From assembly GCA_032717465.1 (NCBI GenBank), contig CM064658.1, forward strand, positions 4,399,501-4,463,500: a stretch of DNA of 64,000 nt, in the 5' to 3' direction. The notes beneath the pieces were generated by a model. That model did no database searches, had not been told where the DNA came from, and worked only from the letters and a program-made list of their open reading frames with translations. This document shows, piece after piece, positions 43,665 through 55,299 of this stretch (its first letter is position 1; each line of letters opens with the position of its first letter). This DNA is from Coenobita brevimanus. Its lineage: Eukaryota > Arthropoda > Malacostraca > Decapoda > Coenobitidae. Position numbers and translations under genes: made by a program.

Positions 43665-44244
43665 AATGAGACAGAGGAAATAAGCATGTATATCTATTAA
43701 TTAAACATGGAGTTAATCATCACATGCGTGTATACTGGCACTTATTAATTCCATACCCTCACAGCACACACACACACACACAAACTTGCATGCATACTCT
43801 TAACATCTAGAATTACTACTACTACTACAGTAGATTTTATTAATGTTTCACAGGAACGTACATAAATTCCAGTTTATCTGACTATGTACCGTACAGACTT
43901 TTATGGTCTATAATTAGATGTGTTGTATATGGTATGTACGGTATATAAGGCAGTTTTGTTACATACAGCACGAAAATAACTTTGATGGACTGACCAATAT
44001 AACTGATTTTCCAACACCACCGCCAATGCCACCACCTCCTCAACCACTTATTAATTACAAATACTTCACATTTATTGTTGCTCCTGTTCCTTTATCTCGG
44101 TGTGTGGGGGTGGGGGAACAGACCCACCAAGCACATGCAAGAAGGCCCCTTGTTGTGGCAAGCAGCTCCTGGCCAGGGTGGGAACAGAGTCCTTCCACAT
44201 GGCGAGGTGCAGGTAAAATGGAGAAGGCTTAGTCCCCAAGAGGA
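43665..44244. other. Unassigned sequence with short simple repeats
   Basis: (CA)n at 43765-43782 and (TAC)n near 43815. The 104-codon frame at 43918-44232 has no domain; codons after 44100 are G/C-rich but lack splice context. Nothing assigned. Confidence 0.35.
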
Positions 44245-44246
44245 TA

Positions 44247-44421
44247 AGCTTTATTTCGTAACACCTCTACCATGACCACTTATTCCGTACTCCACACCTC
44301 AGTACCTATATGCATGTTACTGATGTAAACTGTATTAAAATCATATAATTACTAAACAAGACGATGCTGAGGTGTTACAGCCAGAATAAATCGCTAAAGG
44401 ATGGGTGTTACGAAGCCTACT
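44247..44421. mobile_element. MITE family H, copy 2
   Basis: TTATTTCGTAACACCTCTAC ... AAATCGCTAAAGGATGGGTGTTACGA; ends are inverted. Same length class as 43098-43283. Confidence 0.65.
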
Positions 44422-44844
44422 TGAATGATTGAAGGCCCAGGTTGTCTGTCTTGCAAGGCTTATTTCACGAAGCTTGGTGCCAGAAAAAGACAATACTGTG
44501 GCTCTACATCCTCGCCACAGCACTTCTTCGTGACTCGCATCATATTTTAATGCTGACCTACTGATATTACTCAGCGCTCAAGGTGGACAGATGGCAATTT
44601 TAGACCAAGTTTGAATGGAAGGAGTATATTTTTTTATAATTCCTAACACCTCCAGACAATTTTACTGAGCTTGATGTGACAAGAGCGAATTCTATAGGGA
44701 ACACAGGAGCCTACGCAACACCCGCTCCTTAGCGATTAATTTTTCATATTACACCCTAACATTTATCCTTCACATCACTACCATAGACAGTTTTCATCGA
44801 TAACGTAAACAGGGATACCAAGGTGTAATGAAATAAAAGTTAGA

Positions 44845-44888
44845 ATAAGTGAGTCTGCGTTACCATGGAGATCACCTCTTCTTGCTGG

Positions 44889-44942
<54 letters not shown>

Positions 44943-46871
44943 CGTCCCCCTCGTCCTGTCTCCTCGGTGGCCCACATAAAAATGACGATATTCCCACAAA
45001 CATAACATCCATGTGTAAATTCTTTGGTACAGGCGGGTGGGTACAAGTATATTACAACACTGGCATTATTTATATATCGCGTGTATACCTGAACAAGATT
45101 ATTTTTGGCAAAAATAATACTCTTACAATGGCGCCAAGTTAAAGAACAATACCATCATCCCACGTCGGTCTTAAAAGCAAACTAACACAACTCAGGTTTC
45201 AAGTCTGTAGTAAATTAAGGCATCATACTGTCTTAGTAATAAGTAAACTATGTAATTCTTATGTTACTGTCTTTACCACATGGCTACTGGTGTGGTAAAT
45301 GTGGTACACTGATCCATCAATAATACACCGTGATCTGGGAACTGTGCCACCCATATTCACAAAACATCCTAGGCATTTCTTACGATATACACGTTCCTGT
45401 AGCAGTGAATAATAAACCGTACAATTGTGTGTTGTATTTCTCACTGTAATATTCACTCTTAGTTACGTTGTGAAGTGATTGGTAACGTTGTGAATAGCGA
45501 TAAAAATAATAAGTCAAAGAATCCTACATGGAACTAAGGCCTGGGATCATATATAACTATGGCCCGTGGGTGTTGCGAGAGCTTCAGGCTGGGATTTATA
45601 AAGGATCCTAACTTATCAACAGGATAAACTCAACTCCATAAGTTATCTAGTGTGACAAGTGGTTTTGTTTTTCATATTCTGTCACTGTTATAGTGTTTAA
45701 CTATTTTGTAAAGTGTTTGTTAGTTACATGAGTGATGATAAGCGTCTACAAAGACAGTTATATACACAGTTTATGTTTAGAACAGTTTATAAATACACCA
45801 AGAGTTTTGGCTGAACTAAATCAGCAGGTTTACCTAATGTGCTGTTAGTGTAGATAGGTTTTCTGTTTTAATCACACTACATAACTACCCAATAAAATGC
45901 CTCCTTCCTGCATACATAATTAACAGTAATAGCACAGAAATAAATCAAGGCAGCTAAAATACTATTACCATTAAAACAGTAAGTTGCATTGCTTGGTGGT
46001 GCTGTAGTAAAGACTGTCAGGTTTGGATACCAAGAACAGAAACAGCAGGTATAAGTTGACCTGAGCCTTTCCAGTCACTTTACCTGGTATATTTTGTACA
46101 GTCAAACTTAGCCTGACATCTGGCCTGTCTTATCCTACCCTAACAAATGTTCTGTTGTCACACTGCATCAGCCTTGGCCTATCCTCTCCTATTTTCCCTT
46201 TCTGCACTACACCCTCCTTTCATCCACCACACCAACCACTTCACACCAACCATGCTTCGAACCTGCCAGTGCTCCAGCATTTTCATAAATACTCGGGTTT
46301 AATTTACCCAACTGATGGTCCAATTAATGTTGTTACATGGCATGTGTTCACCTGGGTTCAGCCAGACAGCCGCATCAATGATAACTGCAGCTTAAACACA
46401 TTACCTGACGTGAAGGAAGCAGTTCAACCAAAACCTTGAACCTTTTCCAACACAGACGGACACACAACAGTTCCCAGATCAGGGCTGCATTACCTGTTGA
46501 CCCACTCAAGATTTTACCACGAGGATAATAAGAAAATAAAGGAGATATACCATAAGAAATGTAGTTACTTCTGATATTAACACCATACAAACCATCACTT
46601 TATTACAAACTAGAAAGTAAAGCCGTTTTTATTTGTCTTAAGAGTGTAACTGGGATGGTACGTTTCCTCCTAGTATTGGCAACACTGAAAGAATATTATT
46701 TTTGGCTTAAATAACGTTGTTCAGGTACAAAGGCGACACATAAGTGATCCAGTGTTGTAATAACCATATACACACCCGCCTATACCAAAAACACACAGCT
46801 GGGAGGTGAAATTATTGAAATATCATCATTTTTATGCTGGTCACCGTGGAGTGAGGATGAGAGCGACATCC

Positions 46872-46907
<36 letters not shown>

Positions 46908-46965
46908 GCCAGAAAGGAGAGATGAAGTTCACGGGAAAGCAAATATCTCCATGGCAACCCAGACT
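44845..46965. mobile_element. Foldback family G element, diverged copy, ~2.1 kb
   Basis: Left end GTGAGTCTGCGTTACCATGG with (GA)n at 44889-44938, CTCGGTGGCCCACATAAAAA TGACGATATT and TTTGGTACAGGCGGGTGGGT; right end inverted (ACCAAAAACACACAGCTGGG, TTTTATGCTGGTCACC, (CT)n 46876-46903, CTCCATGGCAACCCAGACTC). The right end is closer to the 32.6-kb terminus than to its own left end. The interior (45130-46480) has no transposase. The microsatellite lies at the same place in both arms. Confidence 0.65.
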
Positions 46966-47690
46966 CCTGGTCTTCTTGCAACTGACACTTGAGAATTCCT
47001 AACACATCTTGCTTACCGACTTATTCTGCATATTAGACCTAGTTAAGTCGTCCGTCCCATATGCAAGCGTCACTTTTGATTTTTCTCCTGCATCTTTTAT
47101 TCTCCGTACCTCAGTGTCAGAATACGATCGTAGCATGGTCCTCCACACTTTCCATTGCACTTTATCGTGACTAGCAGCCCATATGGTGTTATGTTTATAG
47201 AGATGGTCTTTAAAGATGGCGACGGTACCAGCAGCAAGCAAAGTTCGTGAAGCTAGATTGGTGGTTCTTCGTTCGTTCGTTCAAAGATTCCCTGCACCTA
47301 TAGTGCAGGCCGGGCCATACATTAGCCCGGTCAGTGGTGTATGGGCTGGTTAAAAAAGTAATTGAGGAGGACAGGACCTGGGGATTGCCCAGCACTCACG
47401 TCCTGTCTCCTGACTGGCTTTGTGGTGTGTGTGCTAGTTCTTGAAATGATGCGTGTTTTCATGTAATTGATGTTTTTCCCCAAATTTTAATATTCAGGGC
47501 ATAATTTGGAGTTATAGCTTTCCAAATAGCTTTCCAAAATGTATAGTGTGGTAGTAGACAGCATAAAACTGAACGGAATTTTAGGTTTGCATATATTTGG
47601 AATTTCGAGGGATAGCCTACAAATGATTGAGATAACTCATTTTTTTTTTCAGTGTCTAATTTCAACCGACGAAGTTTGAATTCGTGACCA
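46966..47690. other. Unassigned sequence with a hairpin
   Basis: A CTGCACCTATAGTGCAG hairpin at 47292-47308 is followed by GGCCGGGCC. A short TAACACATC match to MITE family H lies at 46998. No gene. Confidence 0.35.
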
Positions 47691-47692
47691 AG

Positions 47693-48005
47693 ATGGTGAA
47701 TTCAAGCCACTAACGAAGACAGGGGTTGGAATTCAAGCGACCAAGAAGACGGGGGTTGGAATTCAAGCGATTAAGAAGACTGGTTTGAATTCAAGCGACC
47801 AAGAAGGTTTGAATTCAAGCGACCAAGAAGACGGGAGTGAGTTAATGCGACCAAGACGACGGGGGTTTGAATTCAAGCTACCAAGAAGACGGGGGTGTTT
47901 GAACTCAAGCCACCAAGAAGACGGGGGTTGGAATTCAAGCGACCAAGAAGATGGGCTTGGAATTCAAGATCAAGACGGGTGTTTGGATTCAACGGACGAA
48001 GGCGT
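47693..48005. repeat. ~30-bp minisatellite, about ten copies
   Basis: Unit GAATTCAAGCGACCAAGAAG ACGGGGGTTG with length variants from 22 to 33 bp. The NSSDQED frame (47785-48069) is a by-product. Confidence 0.9.
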
Positions 48006-48171
48006 TTCAGTTAAGTTTTTTTTTTTCTTACCTTTTCGGCTCAGGGCAGGTGGAGACGATTTTGACTAGTAACCAAGGAGACTCATTTGTATATTAAATT
48101 TGTAGTAATAGTGATGGAATAGTGTTAGTTGTACACCCTATTCCCTGAATGGAAGATAGTGGAGGAAAGCC

Positions 48172-48215
48172 AGCCTGCAGTCCACTGGGTTCTCTGAAAT
48201 ATAAAAAGGGTTCAG
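48172..48215 (-). repeat. Repeat D fragment
   Basis: CCTGCAGTCCACTGGGTTCT CTGAAATA, antisense to 15490-15530. Confidence 0.5.
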
Positions 48216-48279
48216 TGGAAAAGCTAACAGGTAATTCAGATGCTGTGCTGTAGCTAACCTTTATTGTATTTTATTTGGC

Positions 48280-48480
48280 TGTGTAGAGAGGATAGACAGC
48301 AAGACAGTGAGTGAGGTGGAGGGGGGAAGGGGGAGGCCGAGGATGCGTTGGAGGGATGGATTGGAGAGGTATATGGGAGGGAGGTGTGAGCTGGGAGCAG
48401 GGCAGTGAAATAGTGGGGGACAGATCGACATGGAGGCGATTTGTTTGGCCACCCCTGACGGAATTAGGTATTTTAGTCAG
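48280..48480 (+). mobile_element. LINE 3' end with tail A
   Basis: GTGGAGGGGGGAAGGGGGAG GCCGAGGATG, GGTATATGGGAGGGAGG, ACATGGAGGCGATTTGTTTG GCCACCCCTGACGGAATTAG. In translation GRGRPRMRWRDGLERYM. 5' truncated; the final GGCAATA is lost. Confidence 0.65.
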
Positions 48481-48554
48481 CTTAGGAGACAAACTAGATG
48501 GGTTAGTTTTAATCCTCCAGTACCATGTGAAATAATCTTTATAGTAGCATGGGT

Positions 48555-49245
48555 CAGATTGGCGATTAAGCTCCCTAACACCTTTTTATAAGTAGTTTAT
48601 TCTTACTGTCCTTGCCATGTAAGTCCTGGCATTATTGCCATACACCGCATAAATATGTTGCAGAACTAGTAATCAGTTCCCTAACACCTCTCCCTAAGTA
48701 GTTTGGTTTATCCTTGCCCCATATATCCTGCCATTTTTGCCATACTCTGCATAAATGTTTTGCAAAACTATTAATCAGCTTCCTAACGCCTTTTCCTAAG
48801 TAATTTATTCTTACTGTCTTGTTATACACTAAATCCTGCCATTTTTGCCATACTCTGCATAAATATTTTGCAAAACTATTAATCGGCTCCCTTACAGTAA
48901 TAAAAACCCTTTCAATATTGCCATACTCTGCATAAATAACTTCCAGAAAGATATTAACCAGAACTCCCTAACACCTTTTCTCATAAGTAACTTTTTTACC
49001 GTTCTGTTAACTACTGTATATAAATCTGTCCAATATTGCCATACTCGGCATAAATAACTTCCAAATGGATATTAACCAGAACTCCCTAACACTTTTTCTT
49101 AGGTAACTGCAAATTTCAAACTGTCCTGTTAGCTATATAAATCCTTCCAATATTACCATACTCTGCATAAACAGCTTCTAAAGGATATTAACCAGCCATA
49201 AAAAAATAAATCGCTAAGGGAAAGATGTTGGGGAGCTTCCTTAAT
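48555..49245. repeat. Tandem array derived from a MITE terminus, about six units
   Basis: Units of 110-140 bp, each with CTCCCTAACACCTTTTCCTA AGTA, a TTCTTACTGTC motif and CCATACTCTGCATAAATA. Starts near 48572, 48680, 48780, 48890 (partial), 48963 and 49081. A single inverted end, AAATCGCTAAGGGAAAGATG TTGGGGAGCT, closes the array at ~49210-49245. Related ends: 53275 (AAGCTCCCTAACC) and 55152-55190 (GTACGGGAAGAGGTGTTAGG). Confidence 0.7.
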
Positions 49246-49429
49246 TGAGAATACCTGTTCACATTAGTTTACAACTTTGAATAGGGAAGTTACAGTATTA
49301 TAGAGGCTTAGACAATATCAGGTAGAAATCAATACATTTTTAGGGATTTTGTAAGTAACGTGATTGTAATTGCTGTACAGGTGAGGTTAAGTAATGTGAT
49401 TGTAATTGCTGTACAGGTTATGTAATTGG

Positions 49430-49625
49430 GGTGTTACTGGAAGACAGACTAAGAGGGTGTATGTAGGTGAAGTGGAGGGAGGGGGAGACAGAGGATGAGG
49501 TGGAGGGAGGGAGTTGAGAGGTATGTGAGGGAGGGGGAGGGCAGTCAAATGGTGGGTGACAGAGCGACTTGGAGGCGTTTTGTCTGCGGCCACCTTTTAC
49601 GGGATTAGGGCGTCGGGCTATAGAT
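49430..49625 (+). mobile_element. LINE 3' end with tail A, founder of the adjacent array
   Basis: GTGGAGGGAGGGGGAGACAG AGGATGAGGTGG, then ACTTGGAGGCGTTTTGTCTG CGGCCACCTTTTACGGGATT AGGGCG. Diverged but colinear with 8250-8400. Confidence 0.6.
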
Positions 49626-50300
49626 ACGGTATAGTTAATGGAGGACTGGATGGATGGTGGATACTCTTTATAAAACTATGGTGACACTTGTATAGCAGAG
49701 TATATAGCCTGGGGCAAAATGGCGACTTGGAGGCGTTTTGTCTGCGGCCACCCTTTACGGGATTAGGGCGTCGGGCTATAGATACGGTATAGTTAATGGA
49801 GGACTGGATGGATGGTGGATACTCATATAAACAAATATATATATATATGGTGACACTTGTATAGCAGAGTATATAGCTTGGGGCAAAATAGCGACTTGGA
49901 GGTGTTTTGTCTGTGGCCACCCTTTGCAGGATTAAGGTGTAGGGCTATAGATACGGTATAGTTAATGGAGGACTGGATGGATGGTGGATACTCTTTATAA
50001 AAAACTATGGTGACACTTGTATAGATACGGTATAGTTAATGCAGGACTGGATGGATGGTGGATACTCTTTATATAAAACTATTGGACACACTTGTACAGC
50101 AGAGTATATAGCTTGGGGCAAAATAGCAACTTGGAGGCGTTTTGTCTGCGGCCACCCTTTGCAGGATTAGGGCGTCAGGCTATAGATATGGTATAGTTAA
50201 TGGAGGACTGGATGGATGGTGGATACTCATATAAACAAATATATATATATATGGTGACACTTGTATAGCAGAGTATATAGCCTGGGGCAAAATAGGCTTA
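49560..50300. repeat. Tandem array containing the LINE tail, about four to five units
   Basis: Unit of 155-235 bp: CTTGGAGGCGTTTTGTCTGC GGCCACC, GCTATAGATACGGTATAGTT AATGGAGGACTGGATGG, then ACACTTGTATAGCAGAGTAT ATAGC. LINE-tail starts at 49570, 49724, 49895 and 50130; a partial unit lacking the tail begins near 50018. Length differences are due to a variable (AT)n/(TATAAA) segment. Confidence 0.85.
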
Positions 50301-50559
50301 GCTTGACACACCTGGCTGGCAGCACTAATTTAGGTCCAGTTCTGGCCATTGTTGTATCGGTGTCTGGTGTAGTGGATGGTCGTTTAGCTCTGCCTGGCTG
50401 TATAGTTTTGGCACGTGTTTTATCTCCTGTCCATGGAATACCTAAGCCATTGTCGGGTTAGGTAATGCATAATAGCAAACACAGCATCGTTTATATATGC
50501 TTACCCATCAGTACTTACCTATGAATTTGGGAGTAGTGGAGTAAGGTTTCCCCCACTAC

Positions 50560-50895
50560 ACAGCAGGTGCCTCAGTGGTAGTGTTTGATTAGAGACTGCG
50601 AGGTTGAGAGTGCGTGCCCTGCCTGGGTAGCTGCCTTACTGGGAGGGGTAACACTCTCCTGTCACCCCAGCAGGGCTATATGATCTATCTAGGTCCAGCT
50701 CGGGGGAATAAGCCCTTTCCCCCACAACAACTCCTTGACCATCCTTACTGGTGTATCGTTCGTATCGTTTATAAAGGCTCCAACATTCTTGCATTCATTG
50801 GCTTTGGTCACCTAATGGTGGCTGTCCATGCTGCCCAGTCTGGCAGCCTCCTTATTCAGTCTTATCCTTGAGGTCACACTGACTTTGTTCCAGGT
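50560..50895 (+). mobile_element. Possible tRNA-derived SINE with repeat E body
   Basis: GGTGCCTCAGTGGTAGTG at 50566-50583 fits a polymerase III A box of the tRNA type; AGGTTGAGAGTGC at 50601-50613 is a weak B box (consensus GGTTCGANTCC), 32 bp downstream, which is normal spacing. No cloverleaf can be drawn with confidence. Repeat E follows from 50768. Confidence is limited by the poor B box. Confidence 0.35.
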
Positions 50896-50954
50896 TTTTT
50901 TGTGGTCTGCCTTTCACAACCCTGCCCCTGATGTTCACACTTCATTTTCTGCAG

Positions 50955-51192
50955 CCAGTTGTTATCCCCCATCCTCTTAACATGTCCACATGTCAGCTAC
51001 AGTACAAGGAATATGGTTACACAATACTGCCTAGTAAACTGTCTGTTAACATGGCCACATGTCAGCTACAATACAAGGAATATGGTTACACAATACTGCC
51101 TGGTACACTGTCTGTTAACATGGCCACATGTCAGCTACAGTACAAGGAATATGGTTACAATACTGCCCAGTAAACTGTCTGTTGGCAGATAT
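50955..51192. repeat. ~68-bp tandem repeat, three to four copies
   Basis: ACATGGCCACATGTCAGCTA CA, TACAAGGAATATGGTTACAC AATACTGCC, then ACTGTCTGTTA; copies at 50980, 51050 and 51118. Confidence 0.9.
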
Positions 51193-51227
51193 ACTTTATA
51201 GGTAGATCAGGTTTCCATTCAGCAACA

Positions 51228-51830
51228 GTTTATTAGGGATATAGAACAACGTTATTAACCAGTGTGGCCAAGCAGACCAGCAGCTGCAGGCAAGTTAACC
51301 AGCCCTGCATGGCTGTCACCTGCATTGATGTTGCTTTGTGGTGTACAGTGCTTCATGACAGACACAGGGAAATGTTTATTAGGGATATAGAACAACGTTA
51401 TTAACCAGTGTGGCCAAGCAGACCAGCAGCTGCAGGCAAGTTAACCAGCCATGCATGGCTGTCACCTGCATTGATGTTGCTTTGTGGTGTACAGTGCTTC
51501 ATGACAGACACAGGGAAATGTTTATTAGGGATATAGAACAACGTTATTAACCAGTGTGGCCAAGCAGACCAGCAGCTGCAGGCAAGTAAACCAGCCCTGC
51601 GTGGCTGTCACCTGCAGTGATGTTGCTTTGTGGTGTACAGTGCTTCATGACAGACACAGGGAAGTGTGGTGAGGTTCTTGGAGGGATAACACATGGGTCT
51701 CCAACGGCTGTCACCTGCAGTGATGTTGCTTTGTGGTGTACAGTGCTTCATGACAGGCACAGGGAAGTGTGGTGAGGTTCTTGGAGGCATGACACATGGG
51801 TCTCCACTTATCAGAAGCACCATACCAGGC
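51228..51830. repeat. ~145-bp tandem repeat, three copies plus a variant
   Basis: TTTATTAGGGATATAGAACA starts copies at 51229, 51374 and 51520. Shared GGCCAAGCAGACCAGCAGCT and TGCTTTGTGGTGTACAGTGC. After the third copy a ~112-bp variant (with GTGGTGAGGTTCTTGGAGG) repeats twice to 51815. Confidence 0.9.
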
Positions 51831-51844
51831 TACACATAACCTTG

Positions 51845-52015
51845 TAATTTGGTTATATGGTCACCACCCAGCGTTGTTAATGGTTTCCTGGGTTACAGGA
51901 AACCGTCGGGCTTCTACACTGTGTAGAGGCACCTAATGTGGAAAGTAATGTGCCAGGAAGGATGGGGGGAGAAGTAAGAAGACAGTGATAAAGGAAGAAG
52001 TAGGCAGCACTACAT
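51845..52015 (-). mobile_element. Composite SINE-like element, head and core only
   Basis: AATTTGGTTATATGGTCACC ACCCAGCG, GGTTTCCTGGGTTACAGGAA ACC, AAGGAAGAAGTAGGCAGCAC TACA. Both tail types are missing. Confidence 0.65.
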
Positions 52016-53450
52016 TCAAGCAATATTCACTTATAATTTAGAAATAAATTAGTTGAAATTTGCTTAGCATTTAACATTTAGAATAAGGTTAGGAATGATG
52101 TGGGAGCTATATTTTGTATTTGATAGCATTATAATAGGTGGCTAAGTGATTTACACTATTTCAGCTTCTCCAGACCACAACTACCAGCCAAGACCACCAC
52201 CACTACCATGGCTGGTGTCTTGGTTCCAGGCAGGTGGTCGTCCTGCTGCTAAAAAGATGACGACACTTTAAGGTTTACTCTTAAATCTTGGCACACTTAG
52301 GTCCTGCCACTTGCTGCTTAAACTTGCTTGAAAATGAAACCAGGAGATTAATTTCTTGTTTTAAAAATGTTAAATGTCTGTTAGAGGCATAAATTAAATA
52401 GGACTAAAATTAAGTAGCAAAATTGTACACTGTAACTCTTTATTAAGCAGACCACAAGATTAATTTCCTGTAAAAAAAAAAAAAATGTCTTAGAGGCATA
52501 AATGGATTTAAAATTATCAAAGTAGCAAAATTGTAAACTGTGGCTCCTTCTCATGAACTAGTCAGCCAGACACCCATGAATTAAGAGGCTGCTTTCAAGT
52601 TGCATTGGTGCTAAAAATAAAAGTGGCCTAAGTGCAGTCAAAATTACATTGAATTATTTCCCTGGACTTCTGTTCCTTGACTCCTGACTCATGTACAGTA
52701 TAAGGACTCCGTTTGATACATGCAATGTGAGGGAACATGTTGGTGTTTTAAATTGTACATGTTTTAGTGATACCTTAGAGTACCAGAACATTGCCAGTGT
52801 GTGACAGTGAGAGGCTGCTTCACCAGCCATGGCTTGAGGACTGTAGAGCAGAAGCTGCAGTGGCTATGGTTATTGTACTATCTTTTCTCTAATGTGGTGG
52901 ACAATTACCGTATCCATCTTTAATGCTGAGCTGTAGCAGTATTTACTAGACTATCCTTGTCATCAGTTGCTGTGAAGAGGATGTACAGCCATAGGATAGA
53001 CTGATATTAGCTGCAAGAGGAAGAAAAATCAGGGCAAAGCTAGATTAAAACCAATAGCCTCACGATGCCTGAGCTAAGATTTCAGTGTTGAAGCTGACCC
53101 CATGGCAGACTTAGGGCATAAACAGTGAGCATGACTTCCAAAACCCAATATTGTATCTGAATGAAGTAATATATGCCATAGCCCCTTCTTCCTTCAGTAC
53201 AAAGTGCATAAGAGTAGGCTGCTGTAGTCCACCACAGTTATTTCCCCTTCAACACTGGGGGCTGTGTTCTCATTTAGGAAGCTCCCTAACCTTTTCCCGT
53301 GAGATTTATTTTGCCTGGTCAACTTTACTGTCCATCTATTTCATAAATCCATCTAATATGGCCATACTCTGCATAAATTACGCTTATCTCAGCCTTCAAT
53401 CAGTTCTTGAATAAATTTTTAATTACCACTGCCATCTTAAGGTTTATCCT
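52016..53450. other. Unassigned AT-rich sequence
   Basis: A 69-bp segment at 52165-52233 lies between CACTATTTCAG and CAG|gtggtc and is open, but its composition (Thr/His run) is not persuasive. A MITE family H-like end is at 53275. Otherwise nothing recognised. Confidence 0.35.
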
Positions 53451-53454
53451 GCCT

Positions 53455-54860
53455 TCACCTCTAGCTTCCTTTCTGGTCGTTGTACAGCTGCTGTTGTAGA
53501 TGGCCACTGTTCTTCTACAGCCGTCAGTAGTGCTGTTCCTAGGGTATCCTTACCAACTCTTCCTTCTGTTCATCAGTAACCTAAGCTGTAAATCTAATCC
53601 CATTCACTTGTACACTGACGACTCCACCCATCACTTTTCTGTCCACTTATCACTGCAACCATCTCAGCATTTACATCAAACAAGGATTGAGGCTGTGGCA
53701 CACTTAATGTCTGACTTGGCTTATCTCTGATTGGGGTAAATGTAATATTCTTAATGAATCTGTATGTCCTGACATCTTTAGACCTGTCAAAATCTTCCCG
53801 CAGTAGTATTCTCTAATTAAGGGTCAGCAGTTAGGTTTGACTAATACCCATGTCAAGAGCTTGGAGCATTGCAGTTACCCTGGCCAATAGGAACTAATTT
53901 TTTGGTTAGCTATATTGATAAAACTTGACAAAGATGGTTTATTTATATACATTTGTATACAAGACAAACTGATTATAACTAAAATCAACTAATCTTTGGC
54001 CTCCTGATAAGGTATGGTAAAGTGGTAGCAGGGGAAGAAAAAAAAAAAAAACAATTTTTATGCTTAGTTAATTCAAGCCAGCAGATGGGGTTAACAGAAT
54101 TAATCTGATTAAAGATGGTTGGGTTGTGGCATCATCTTGAATTGCCTGGAAGGTAGTGGGTGAGGGATATGCCATCAGCCGGTCAAAATTGACTCCTCTC
54201 GTTTTCTGAACATAAGTTGCGTTTATGCTGACGCCTGAAAGGCGGATGGGTCTCGTTACCCCCAGAAAACTTGAAATTACCCTGAAGGGAGTAATTAACC
54301 CCAAATTGCCAACTCCTGCTCTAATTTTTAATATCAAAATGTGCATTAGGGGTTTTATTCTTACGGGATTTATCTTGGGATGATCATATTACCTCTCTTG
54401 TATAATCTTCTTCTGAGAGATTAGGTGTGCTAAGTCAACTATGCCATCTTTACCCCTGCCCTGCACAGGTACTGACTATACACTGGTTTTATTCGCCCAT
54501 GTGTCAAGTACAATTTTTGTGGGGAGGCTCCCCACATACGGCATTTCTCAAGGTGGAGTCAAAGGCTTTTCATCTTAACTCTGCTCCTGCTGGCTTTTTC
54601 TCATTAACACTCTTGCTGACTTTTCATGTCATTAACTCTCCTCTTGCTGGTTTTCTCATTAACTCTACTCTTGCTGGTTTTGTCTCGTTAACTCTCCTCT
54701 TGCTGGCTTTCTCGTTAACTCACCTCTTGCTGGCTTTTCGTCTGTGTTCCTCTTGCAACCCTTCAGTCTGTCATTGCCACAGTTTCATCTTTCTCATATC
54801 GTTACATCAATAGTCACTGCTGTCTGAACTGTCTCCGTACACCCTTCACCATGGTGGGTG
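53455..54860 (+). mobile_element. Degenerate Jockey-clade LINE, RT region, interrupted
   Basis: First part (53455-53780): AAVVDGHCSS, then in a shifted frame LFLLFISNLSCKSNPIHLY with YTDDST, the YADD active-site box with A replaced by T, and LSDWGK. Second part (54361-54860): DLSWDDHIT, ERLGVLSQL, LWGGSPHTAFLKVESKAFHL, the conserved region after the RT domain. Between them (53790-54360) is unrelated, partly A-rich sequence, so an insertion or rearrangement separates the halves. Frameshifts and stops throughout; inactive. Confidence 0.7.
54575..54745. repeat. 25-30-bp minisatellite inside the Jockey remnant
   Basis: Unit CTCATTAACTCTCCTCTTGC TGGCTTTT, about six copies. It falls exactly after the VESKAFHL codons, where Jockey proteins normally continue LINSPPL; each unit translates LINSPLAGF-like, so the array is an amplification of RT-downstream coding sequence. 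Confidence 0.75.
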
Positions 54861-55299
54861 TATAGCACCCATCTGGCAGCAAACTCTCATCTCTTTTCAG
54901 GCAGACTCACTAAAGCAAGAGTTAACAGTTAATACCAGTCTTTGTATGCAACAGGTCAACTCTGCAACTGTCCTCTGTATTTCCCTTTGCCTATGATCTC
55001 CTTTTTTAAACTGTGTATCCAGGCATCTTGAAATGAATGGGTCGAATTTGTTTATCGCTTTATTTTTCTGTAGGGAACACTCTTGCTGGCTTGTGGCTTT
55101 TGATTCCTTCCTTGGTTTAAAAAGAAGATTAACCGACCACATGCAAAAGTAAATCGTACGGGAAGAGGTGTTAGGGATTTTCCTTATGTGATGAGATTGA
55201 GCCATAGTGTTAGAGGCAAGGTTACTCTAGTCCAGAATACTTAAGGATGGGACATTGCTAAAAACATTGCATGTGTTCTGTTAATTAATGTGTAGGGTT

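Noticed and set aside
46155..46439. 94-codon + frame
   Set aside because: Lies in the interior of a foldback element copy, is not kept in the other copies and shows no domain.
47270..47420. tRNA gene or tRNA-derived SINE
   Set aside because: A hairpin is present, but no A box or B box with proper spacing.
52165..52233. 69-bp exon-like segment
   Set aside because: Splice-like edges but a Thr/His-rich low-complexity translation and a poor donor; kept only as a remark.
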